Positions 1-6,104 of a DNA stretch of 13,375 bases are shown here, one piece after another. Positions within the stretch are counted from its first letter, which is position 1. Each line of letters begins with the position of its first letter. Below the pieces are notes generated by a model, which was not told where the DNA came from, did no database searches, and saw only the letters and a list, made by a program, of their open reading frames with translations. Source of the stretch: a bacterium (lineage in GTDB: Bacteria > SZUA-79 > Acidulodesulfobacterales > Acidulodesulfobacteraceae); the NCBI GenBank assembly GCA_021784835.1, contig JAJYHI010000107.1:1-13375 (forward strand). Direction: 5' to 3'. Both the position numbers and the translations under genes were made by a program.

Positions 1-135
1 ATGCTTGCGAAAAATTCCGGCTTAAAATCTTTCTATATACAAAACTCTATGTATGAACACGACGAAAACGTCGTCCCCGATTTCTACGTTAAAGATTTAA
101 TGGAAGCGGCGGAAATTATAACGAAAGCCGCATAA
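1..135 (+). CDS. 3' end of a probable HAD-family hydrolase (5' truncated by window edge)
   Basis: Frame 1 is open from the first base and stops at TAA 133-135, giving 44 residues. An ATG happens to stand at base 1, but the peptide looks like the C-terminal end of a longer protein. A stretch reading roughly AKNSGLKSFYIQN, then a short polar stretch, then PDFYVKDLMEAAEII resembles the end of HAD-superfamily phosphatases, where the motif IV helix (A-x-x-A/S-G) is followed by a strand and a final 'P-D-x-x-V-x-x-L-x-E' segment. The catalytic motifs would lie upstream, outside the window. The family assignment rests on this tail only and is tentative. No GC-rich terminator follows; the next 248 bases are AT-rich and full of inverted repeats. 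Confidence 0.5.
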   Translation: MLAKNSGLKSFYIQNSMYEHDENVVPDFYVKDLMEAAEIITKAA

Positions 136-157
136 ACTTATAAATTATTATTAACCC

Positions 158-288
158 GCAATTAATAAATTGCATAAATATTATTGCAAACAGCTAAAAC
201 TATGCAATTTTTTAATTGCAATATTGAGGAAAAGCCGTTGCAATAGCGGGGAATTTTGTTTGCAATTTTGGGTAAAAACGATTTGCAA
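158..288. repeat. Array of TTGCAA-type motifs and GCAATT-N4-AATTGC palindromes
   Basis: Exact TTGCAA occurs at 184-189, 216-221, 238-243, 260-265 and 283-288; the last four are 22, 22 and 23 bp apart, about two helical turns. Two perfect inverted repeats GCAATT-N4-AATTGC lie at 158-173 and 204-219; the second extends to 203-220 with a TTTT loop. The three units starting at 216, 238 and 260 also share interior bases (a G-rich block followed by A's), so they look like degenerate 22-bp direct repeats. The array lies between the HAD-like gene end and the oxidase-like gene at 384. It could be a multi-site operator, an architectural-protein binding array, or iteron-like; the sequence does not decide. 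Confidence 0.7.
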
Positions 289-332
289 AATACAGCATTT
301 TTTTAATCGGTATCAGAAGAAATTGAAAAATG

Positions 333-344
333 TGATATTTATCA
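333..344. promoter_or_regulatory. Crp/Fnr-type palindrome TGAT-ATTT-ATCA
   Basis: The 12-bp perfect palindrome TGATATTTATCA matches the core of the FNR-type box (TTGAT-N4-ATCAA), with G and T instead of T and A at the outermost positions. Its centre (338.5) is about 41.5 bp before the start of transcription predicted from the -10 at 368-373, the classical class II activator position. A Crp/Fnr protein with the matching recognition-helix residues is encoded at 9126-9758. Binding itself is inference. Confidence 0.5.
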
Positions 345-364
345 TAAAAAATTTTAAATTTATT

Positions 365-373
365 TGATAAAAT
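365..373 (+). promoter_or_regulatory. Extended -10 (TGA-TAAAAT) before the oxidase-like gene
   Basis: TG-A-TAAAAT gives an extended -10 with hexamer 368-373. Transcription would start near 380, only about four bases before the ATG at 384. No clear -35 is seen, as expected for an activator-dependent promoter. The mRNA would be nearly leaderless, which fits the absence of a Shine-Dalgarno before this gene. Confidence 0.4.
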
Positions 374-383
374 AACATTTATT

Positions 384-809
384 ATGAGCCCTATAATAAG
401 ATATTTTACAATAGCTTCTCTGTTTTACCTTGTAATAGGAGCAGGTTTAGGCCTAGTTATGGCGCTGTATCCGCCGTCTATCGGATATCTGCTTTTAGCG
501 CATGTTCATTTTCTTTTACTTGGATTTATCGCTATGATGATTTATTCGGTCGGTTACCACGTACTGCCTAGATTCAGCGGATTTAAACTATACAGCGAGC
601 TTCTTATAATTGTTCAGTTTTATCTGACTAATATCGGCTTAATCGGGATGGCTATAACATGGATTATTTTAGGCAATGCCGTTTCTGGATTTTATCATAT
701 TTTAATCCTTGGTTCATTTACGTCTATGGAATTTATAGGAATTTGTATTTTTGTTTTTAATAATATCATGACTTTATCGGGTAAAGGCGGAAAAATGACA
801 AATCAATAA
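384..809 (+). CDS. Short heme-copper oxidase subunit I-like (cbb3/NorB-type) membrane protein
   Basis: A 141-residue, strongly hydrophobic protein with four predicted membrane helices (about 8-28, 36-56, 72-96, 104-128). The second helix carries AHVHFLLLGF (H40, H42), followed by YHVLPRFSGF (H59). This arrangement resembles the first part of cbb3-type and NorB-type heme-copper oxidase catalytic subunits, where such histidines bind heme. At 141 residues it is far shorter than a real subunit I (about 450-500) and lacks the Cu-B and high-spin-heme histidines of the later helices, so it cannot be a complete oxidase. Short stand-alone relatives of this kind occur in other bacteria with unknown roles. 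No Shine-Dalgarno precedes the ATG; a -10 and a Crp/Fnr-type site do. No other oxidase subunit is adjacent. Oxidase-like fold: fairly confident; function: unknown. Confidence 0.65.
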   Translation: MSPIIRYFTIASLFYLVIGAGLGLVMALYPPSIGYLLLAHVHFLLLGFIAMMIYSVGYHVLPRFSGFKLYSELLIIVQFYLTNIGLIGMAITWIILGNAVSGFYHILILGSFTSMEFIGICIFVFNNIMTLSGKGGKMTNQ

Positions 810-903
810 TTAAAGGTGATAAATTTATAATTAAATTTCCAATTAAATGTGTAAAAGGCGTCCTAAAAAATCTTAATTGATCAAAGTAAAGGATGGAAAT
901 TAT

Positions 904-1461
904 TCAAATGATTATTTTATGGCCGTCCTGCTCAAATCTTGTAACTTCCCATTCTAAAAAGGGCTTATATTGAAAAATCGCCGCTGCGTTTTTAGTTTTT
1001 AAAATCGTAAATAATTTTAGATGCATATTATTTTTAACCATAAGCCTGTAAATATAGTTTGGATTAAATCTAAAAATAAAAAACGCTTTAGCTTTTTTAT
1101 GTGAAATAAACCTAAGATTATATATTTTAATTATTTTTAATGTTCCTAATCTTATGTATGTTCTATCGGCTATTTTAAATAAGTAAGGTTTAAAAAGAGT
1201 CGTAAAAGAGGTATAGCCTAATTTTTTGTGAAACTTGATGTAGCCGCCTTTTAATAAGAGCATATAAAATTTATCGTTATCCATACTGGCGGCCTTATCA
1301 TAGGGCAGCGCAAAAAAAGCGGAAGAGTATATTTTTTTAATTATTAATTTTTTCGCAAGAGTTTTTGTGAGGTTTTCCTGCTTTTGAGCGCACCCTGATA
1401 AAAATAAAGGCAGTAAAAATATAACGGTTAAGACTATAATCGATAATTTTATTTTTTTCAT
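904..1461 (-). CDS. Putative lipoprotein, unknown function
   Basis: A 185-residue protein beginning with a basic n-region and hydrophobic stretch (residues 6-20) and a lipobox L-S-G-C with the lipidated cysteine at C24, so it is probably exported and acylated. The mature part is very rich in lysine, phenylalanine, tyrosine and isoleucine and is strongly basic; a YKPFLEWEVTRFE stretch near the C-terminus looks like a strand from a compact domain. I recognise no family. It is transcribed toward the convergent oxidase-like gene, and no clear terminator is visible in the 94 bases between them. It lies downstream of the flavoenzyme gene on the same strand, but 117 bases and a GC-rich hairpin separate them, so co-transcription is uncertain. 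The region before its start has no good Shine-Dalgarno. Confidence 0.75.
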   Translation of the reverse strand: MKKIKLSIIVLTVIFLLPLFLSGCAQKQENLTKTLAKKLIIKKIYSSAFFALPYDKAASMDNDKFYMLLLKGGYIKFHKKLGYTSFTTLFKPYLFKIADRTYIRLGTLKIIKIYNLRFISHKKAKAFFIFRFNPNYIYRLMVKNNMHLKLFTILKTKNAAAIFQYKPFLEWEVTRFEQDGHKIII

Positions 1462-1499
1462 ATTAAAAATTTCACAATTTAAAATTTAATTTATTAAAA

Positions 1500-1565
1500 C
1501 CGGCCGAGGCGGTTTGGCCGCAAACTCGGACGGCAGTATGCAAATAAATAAATCTGTCCCCTTTA
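1500..1565. repeat. REP-like GC-rich imperfect hairpin plus AAATAAATCTGTCCCC tail
   Basis: In an AT-rich gap between two minus-strand genes, a compact GC-rich island folds as CCG (1500-1502), G/A mismatch, CCGAG (1504-1508), GCGG (1509-1512), loop TTTGG, CCGC (1518-1521), bulge AAA, CTCGG (1525-1529), CGG (1531-1533): twelve pairs with one mismatch and one bulge. It is followed by AAATAAATCTGTCCCC (1546-1561), whose complement GGGGACAGATTTATTT resembles a tag I associate with REP/RAYT (IS200-like Y1 transposase) elements; that association is from memory. No transposase is present. On the minus strand the hairpin is followed by TTTTAATAAATT, so it may also serve as a terminator for the flavoenzyme gene. 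Confidence 0.55.
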
Positions 1566-1578
1566 AAGCAATAATAAA

Positions 1579-2979
1579 TTAAAGCAGTTTTCTTGCCGCT
1601 TTGGCTATGCCTTCGCTGCTTGTGGGATGCTGGTTTGAAAGTCCGGCTACTATATGGATATCCAAAGAATTTTGTATTGCCGTTACCAATTCGCCAATTA
1701 AAAGTTCAGCATCTATTCCTATAACCCATGCGCCTATTATTTTTAATGTTTTAGCATCGAAAAATTCCCTTATTTCTCCGTTTAGTTCGTTATATATCTG
1801 AGCTTTAGCATCGACCACGAAATCGTATGAACATTCAAGAATATCGATGCCCATTTTTTCGGCCTGCGAAGGCATGATGCCGGCATAAGCGGCTTTAGGA
1901 AACGTAAATACCGTGGTCGGCACGGCATTAAAATCCATATAATCGATAGGAATATTGCCGGCAAATATATTATTTGCGCAAACTAAAGACTGTCTTTCCG
2001 CAGAATGAAAAAGCATAGAAAGCCCGTTTACGTCGCCGGATGCATAAATATGCGGAATATTGGTCTGAATAGCGCTGTTTATTTTTATTCTGCCTTTTTT
2101 ATCCAATTCTATTCCTAACTTATCCGTGCCTTCGGGTATGACGGGTTTTCTTCCGTATGCCATAAGCACCATATCGGCATTTACGGTTTTTAAGGTTCCG
2201 TCTTTCATATATGAAACATTATACCTATATGCTCCGTCCGCATTGAGCTTTTCTACTTTTTTAATTTCGGTTCCAAGTTCTAATTTAATTTTCGGGTCAA
2301 GAGAATTTTGAAGAAGCAAAGCAAATCTTTCGTCCATTGCGGTAAGTATTCTTTTGCTTCTTTGAATTAATATTACGTCCACGCCGAGTTCGTTAAAAAA
2401 CGTAGCGGTTTCAACCCCTATATAGCCTCCCCCAAGTATTGCGATAGATTTTGGAAGAGTCTTTATTTTTGTTCCCAAAATATAAATATCGGCGCTGGTA
2501 ACGCAGTGTTCTTTTCCTTCTATAGGAAGTATATAAGGTTCTGCGCCGCTTGCGATTATTATGCTGTCCGCTTTATATGTTTCTTCAAAATTTTCGCCCG
2601 TTACCTTAATTGTATGTTCGTCTATAAACGATGCGATACCTTTGACGAGTTTTAAATTTTTCGATGCTTCTTCAAGTTCTTTCGCATGCTGGGCATACCT
2701 GAATTTTTGCACGTTGTCTTTAAAATCTACAATTTTTGTATAATCAAATCCTATATTTTCGCCTTTTAAACCGAAATATTCCCTGTTTTTTGCCAGTCTG
2801 TACACTTCTATGGCTTCTCTTATAGTTTTTGAAGGAACGCACCCCTGCTCTAAACAGTTGCCGCTCATAACTCCTTTTATGTCCGCCATAACTACTTTTT
2901 TTCCGGCTTTAGCAAGCCTAAAAGCGGCAGGATAAGCTCCTCCGCCTGCTCCAATAGTAAATACATCGACTTTTTCCAT
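1579..2979 (-). CDS. Dihydrolipoamide dehydrogenase / mercuric reductase-family flavoprotein disulfide reductase
   Basis: A 466-residue class I pyridine nucleotide-disulfide oxidoreductase, complete by family length. In order: FAD-binding G10-A-G-G-G-A near the N-terminus; redox-active disulfide G-N-C42-L-E-Q-G-C47-V-P-S-K; second Rossmann motif GGGYIGVE for NAD(P)H; FAD contact YASGDVNG; and the C-terminal dimer segment with catalytic pair H451...E456 (QHPTSSE). These fit NAD(P)H-dependent reduction of a disulfide such as lipoamide. The active site is C-L-E-Q-G-C, not the usual C-L-N-V-G-C. No E1/E2 subunit or glycine-cleavage gene is near, and no N-terminal HMA domain or C-terminal Cys pair typical of MerA is present, so the substrate is open. 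I chose ATG 2979 because GGAGGT (2987-2992 complement) lies seven bases before it; an in-frame TTG at 2994 would overlap that Shine-Dalgarno. A promoter lies at 3073-3100. Confidence 0.88.
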   Translation of the reverse strand: MEKVDVFTIGAGGGAYPAAFRLAKAGKKVVMADIKGVMSGNCLEQGCVPSKTIREAIEVYRLAKNREYFGLKGENIGFDYTKIVDFKDNVQKFRYAQHAKELEEASKNLKLVKGIASFIDEHTIKVTGENFEETYKADSIIIASGAEPYILPIEGKEHCVTSADIYILGTKIKTLPKSIAILGGGYIGVETATFFNELGVDVILIQRSKRILTAMDERFALLLQNSLDPKIKLELGTEIKKVEKLNADGAYRYNVSYMKDGTLKTVNADMVLMAYGRKPVIPEGTDKLGIELDKKGRIKINSAIQTNIPHIYASGDVNGLSMLFHSAERQSLVCANNIFAGNIPIDYMDFNAVPTTVFTFPKAAYAGIMPSQAEKMGIDILECSYDFVVDAKAQIYNELNGEIREFFDAKTLKIIGAWVIGIDAELLIGELVTAIQNSLDIHIVAGLSNQHPTSSEGIAKAARKLL

Positions 2980-3040
2980 GATGCATACCTCCAAAAATTT
3001 AATACGAAAAATGCAAATACAAATTTTTTATATCAATTGT

Positions 3041-3060
3041 TATTCATATATATTCATATA
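3041..3060. repeat. Tandem 10-bp direct repeat TATTCATATA x2
   Basis: TATTCATATA at 3041-3050 is repeated exactly at 3051-3060, a one-helical-turn period. It abuts the palindrome at 3056-3079 in the divergent control region between the flavoenzyme and copper ATPase genes. It may be a binding-site duplication or simply AT-rich slippage. Confidence 0.6.
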
Positions 3061-3079
3061 ATAGATTATTCTATTATAT
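3056..3079. promoter_or_regulatory. 24-bp palindrome (9-bp arms) overlapping the flavoenzyme -10
   Basis: ATATAATAG (3056-3064), six-base spacer, CTATTATAT (3071-3079) are perfect inverted repeats. The right arm contains the minus-strand -10 TATAAT (complement of 3073-3078), and the predicted start of transcription falls near the palindrome centre. A protein bound here would block initiation, so this is a candidate repressor operator. The arms hold TATAAT on both strands, so part of the symmetry could reflect back-to-back -10 elements. Confidence 0.5.
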
Positions 3080-3100
3080 ACCTAAAGATATAAATATCAA
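3073..3100 (-). promoter_or_regulatory. Sigma-70-type promoter of the flavoenzyme gene
   Basis: On the minus strand, TTGATA (complement of 3095-3100) is followed after 16 bp by TATAAT (complement of 3073-3078): 5/6 and 6/6 consensus matches. Transcription would begin near 3066, giving a leader of about 87 bases to the ATG at 2979. Confidence 0.6.
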
Positions 3101-3101
3101 A

Positions 3102-3159
3102 ATTTGTCGAAACAAATGCCAAGCCGAAAGAAACAAATTTGCCCGATTATATGACAAAT
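3102..3159. repeat. Helically phased ACAAAT motifs (21-bp period) plus an inverted copy
   Basis: ACAAAT occurs at 3112-3117, 3133-3138 and 3154-3159, exactly 21 bp apart, so all face the same side of the helix. An inverted copy ATTTGT at 3102-3107 forms a perfect 6-bp inverted repeat with the first (spacer CGAA). The motif lies 75-130 bp upstream of the copper ATPase start. It may be a multi-site binding region; chance in AT-rich DNA is not excluded. Confidence 0.45.
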
Positions 3160-3218
3160 TCAAAATTTAATATACAACAGCCGCCTGAATTTATAAATTT
3201 AACAATCTAAAAAATATG

Positions 3219-3227
3219 TGATATTAT
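3219..3227 (+). promoter_or_regulatory. Extended -10 (TGA-TATTAT) directly before the copper ATPase start codon
   Basis: TGA followed by TATTAT (3222-3227) puts the expected start of transcription at 3233-3235, on the ATG itself (3234). There is no Shine-Dalgarno before this ATG, so a leaderless message is possible. No convincing -35 is seen. Confidence 0.4.
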
Positions 3228-3233
3228 AAATAT

Positions 3234-5897
3234 ATGGAATATGCAAACTCGCCACATAAAACCTACAAGTTTAAAATAAGCAAAATGGACTGCGCCGCCT
3301 GCGCCGCAACCATTACCGATACCGTTAAGAGAATAGAGGGCGTAATAGACGCAAAACTTAACTTCATAAACGAAACCCTTTACGTAGAAACTAATCCAGA
3401 TAAACCCTCTCCCGAAGAAATAATTAAGATGATTGAATTTGCAGGTTTCGGGGCAGAGTTAATCGATTCGGACAAGACGGTTTCCGATAATAGTCTTATT
3501 AATTCTTATGCGGAAAATGCGGCGGGCAATTCAAAAAATATAAAATTCAAAATAGAAGGAATGCACTGCACCAACTGTGCAAAAGCAATCGAAAAAGACG
3601 TAGGAAAGTTGAAGGGTGTAAACTCTATAATCGTAAACTTCGTCGGAGAAAGCGGCTCGGTGTCTTTCGACCCATCAAAAACTTCCAAAGACGAAATATT
3701 TAAAGCCGTCGTAGAAAGCGGATATACCCCCATAGACGAAACCGAAGACGAAAAAAATGAAAACTATATCGAAAATAAAATAGACGCAACGGCGGACTCC
3801 GCGAAAAAATTTAAAAAACGCCGCAAAATAACGGACTGGGAAAAAGATCTTTACTGGCTGATATTTACGATTATATTCGCAATTCCGGTCGTCATACTCA
3901 CGTATATTAATATATTAGGCATATTCAGAATACCTGCTTTATTTATATTGGCAACGGTAGTTCAGTTTACTGCCGGACTTACGTTTTATAAGGGAGCGTA
4001 TTATTCTTTAAAAAGTTTTTCGTCCAATATGGACGTACTGGTTTCGCTCGGTATTTCTGCGGCTTATTTTTATTCCGTAGCTTCCGTTTTTTTATTCAAG
4101 GGCGAACTTTACTTCGATACTTCCGTTTTGCTTATTCTTTTCATAAGAACAGGAAAACTGCTTGAAAAAATATCGAAACAGAGAGCGACTTCGTCCTTAA
4201 AAGCTCTTTTTAAGCTTCAGGCGAATAAAGCGAATCTTGTCGAAGCCGACGGAACTGTTAAAGAAATAGATACTTCCGACGTTAAACCCGGCGATATACT
4301 GTTGGTAAAAAAAGGCGATAAAATACCGGTTGACGGAGTAATAATTTACGGACAAACTCAAATAGACGAATCTATGCTTACGGGCGAACCGGTTCCCGTC
4401 GAAAAAGGCTTAGGCGGCGAAGTAAGCGGGGCTACTATAAACAAAGGGCAGGCGGTAAAAATTAAGGCGTTAAGGGTCGGAAAAGATACGGTGCTGTCCC
4501 AAATAGTCAGGCTGGTCGAAGACGCTCAGGCGGATAAGGCTCCTATTCAGCGTATAGCCGACGAAGTAACCAATTATTTCGTTCCCACGGTAGTAATAAT
4601 ATCGTTAATAACGTTTACGGTATGGAAATTTATATTCCATTCAAATTTTTTATTTGCCTTGTCGGCTTCTATCGCCGTTTTAGTAATAGCTTGTCCCTGC
4701 GCAATGGGACTTGCAACGCCTATGGCGCTTATGATAGGAAGTTCTATAGGTTTAGAAAAAGGCATACTGATTAAAAAATCGTCGAGCCTTGAGGAAATAG
4801 CAAGAATAAATGCCGTAGTTTTCGATAAAACCGGAACTATTACATATGGAAAACCGGAGGTCGTCGATATCGTATCTATTAACGGTATACCCGAAAGCGA
4901 AATACTGAAAATTGCCGCTTATGCCGAAAGTTTTTCTTCACACCCTATAGCCGCGGCAATAGTAGATAAATTTAACTCTTTTAAAGATAACGATAATTCG
5001 GCTTCGGAAAACGGCAGTAAACGGCAGAATAACCAAAATATGGAAAATACGCAACTGCTTCGCTTCGACGGCAATAACGATATAAAGACGCCAAAAATTT
5101 CCGCGCCCGAAAACTTTGAAGAAATAGGCGGATTCGGCATAAAATTAAACTACGAGGGCAAAAAAATATTAATAGGCAAAAAAGAGATATTTAAAGAATC
5201 GGAAACCGTAAATTTCGATATGTCCCAATTTAACGAATTTGAAGAAAAATTTGCAAAAGAGGGCAAAACCGTCATCGGAATATCGGTAGACTCCGCTATT
5301 GCCGGAATTATTTCTTTATCGGACAAGGTTAAAGAAACGGCAAAGCCGGCGATATCAAAATTAAAATCTATCGGCATCTCGGTATATCTTCTGACGGGCG
5401 ATAATCTAAATTCGGCGGTAAACGCTGCAGCCCAAGCAGGAATAGACAAAAAAAACGTTATTGCAAACGTTTTGCCGCAGGATAAACTCGATGAAATAAA
5501 AAAACTAAAAAATACGGGTTTAAAAGTAGCGATGGTCGGCGACGGCATAAACGACGCTCCCGCTCTTGCCGCCGCAGACGTCGGTATTGCCATAGGAAGC
5601 GGAACCGACGTGGCAAGGGAAACCGGCGACGTAATTTTAGTAAAAAACGATATTAACGACGTATATAAAAGCGTATCGCTAGGCAGAAAAACTTTATTCA
5701 AAGTAAAACAGAATCTTTTCTGGGCTTTTTTCTTCAACGGCCTTGGCATTCCTTTAGCCGCAGGGGTTTTTTACGGATTAACGGGATTTTTAATACCGCC
5801 TGCTTTTGCAGGAGCGGCTATGGCGGTTTCAAGCATAACCGTTTCTTTAAATTCGATATTGCTAAGAGGTTATTCTAAAGCAATGGATGTAATGTAA
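3234..5897 (+). CDS. copA: Copper-transporting P1B-type ATPase (CopA-like), two HMA domains
   Basis: An 887-residue inner-membrane pump that would use ATP to export Cu+ from the cytoplasm. In order: two heavy-metal-binding HMA domains with metal sites C20-A-A-C23 and C112-T-N-C115; a charged linker; membrane helices; actuator-loop TGE (383-385); intramembrane C487-P-C489; phosphorylation site D531 in DKTGT; nucleotide-domain H570-P; hinge GDGIND (769-774); and a last helix with M863-A-V-S-S867, the M-x-x-x-S pair of the Cu+ class. The residue before N835, usually Tyr in Cu+ pumps, is Phe (F834). An Asn/Ser-rich insertion of about 40 residues (584-624) follows the HP motif in the nucleotide domain. 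No copper chaperone or MerR/CsoR-type regulator is adjacent. It is transcribed divergently from the flavoenzyme gene. Family certain; Cu+ specificity likely. Confidence 0.93.
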   Translation: MEYANSPHKTYKFKISKMDCAACAATITDTVKRIEGVIDAKLNFINETLYVETNPDKPSPEEIIKMIEFAGFGAELIDSDKTVSDNSLINSYAENAAGNSKNIKFKIEGMHCTNCAKAIEKDVGKLKGVNSIIVNFVGESGSVSFDPSKTSKDEIFKAVVESGYTPIDETEDEKNENYIENKIDATADSAKKFKKRRKITDWEKDLYWLIFTIIFAIPVVILTYINILGIFRIPALFILATVVQFTAGLTFYKGAYYSLKSFSSNMDVLVSLGISAAYFYSVASVFLFKGELYFDTSVLLILFIRTGKLLEKISKQRATSSLKALFKLQANKANLVEADGTVKEIDTSDVKPGDILLVKKGDKIPVDGVIIYGQTQIDESMLTGEPVPVEKGLGGEVSGATINKGQAVKIKALRVGKDTVLSQIVRLVEDAQADKAPIQRIADEVTNYFVPTVVIISLITFTVWKFIFHSNFLFALSASIAVLVIACPCAMGLATPMALMIGSSIGLEKGILIKKSSSLEEIARINAVVFDKTGTITYGKPEVVDIVSINGIPESEILKIAAYAESFSSHPIAAAIVDKFNSFKDNDNSASENGSKRQNNQNMENTQLLRFDGNNDIKTPKISAPENFEEIGGFGIKLNYEGKKILIGKKEIFKESETVNFDMSQFNEFEEKFAKEGKTVIGISVDSAIAGIISLSDKVKETAKPAISKLKSIGISVYLLTGDNLNSAVNAAAQAGIDKKNVIANVLPQDKLDEIKKLKNTGLKVAMVGDGINDAPALAAADVGIAIGSGTDVARETGDVILVKNDINDVYKSVSLGRKTLFKVKQNLFWAFFFNGLGIPLAAGVFYGLTGFLIPPAFAGAAMAVSSITVSLNSILLRGYSKAMDVM

Positions 5898-5970
5898 TAA
5901 TATATTTATTTATTTCGTATCCGTTTGCTTTACCGACGCTGTTCTAATGATAATTTTTAACAACTTGATA

Positions 5971-6000
5971 TTAGCGGGTTAAAATGATTTCATCCGCTAA
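5971..6000. other. Hairpin between the copper ATPase and phosphoketolase genes
   Basis: TTAGCGG (5971-5977) pairs perfectly with CCGCTAA (5994-6000). The stem continues inward through a G-T wobble, a T-A pair, one mismatch and AAA/TTT to a four-base loop. GCGGG (5974-5978) could alternatively pair with CCCGC (6003-6007). No T-run follows directly, so it is not a standard intrinsic terminator. It may be a transcript-stabilising or weak termination structure after the ATPase gene, or part of the phosphoketolase leader. Confidence 0.4.
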
Positions 6001-6104
6001 CGCCCGCAATTATTTTAAATATAAAAAATAATTATATAGTTAATAGTTAATTTGCTTTAGTTTAAATAAAATTTAATTTAATATAAAGACTATAGAGGTG
6101 AAAA

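Noticed and set aside
170..367. 65-codon plus-strand frame in the first intergenic region
   Set aside because: It has no Shine-Dalgarno, a low-complexity K/N/F/I composition, and coincides with the TTGCAA array and the Crp/Fnr-type site; an AT-rich chance frame is more likely.
2980..2994. Upstream TTG start extending the flavoenzyme by five residues
   Set aside because: The TTG codon overlaps the GGAGGT Shine-Dalgarno that serves the ATG at 2979, and family proteins begin just before the FAD motif.
5150..5749. 199-codon antisense frame inside the copper ATPase gene
   Set aside because: The plus-strand frame encodes conserved P-type ATPase motifs here; the antisense product is Ser/Phe-rich with no recognisable domain, a codon-bias shadow.
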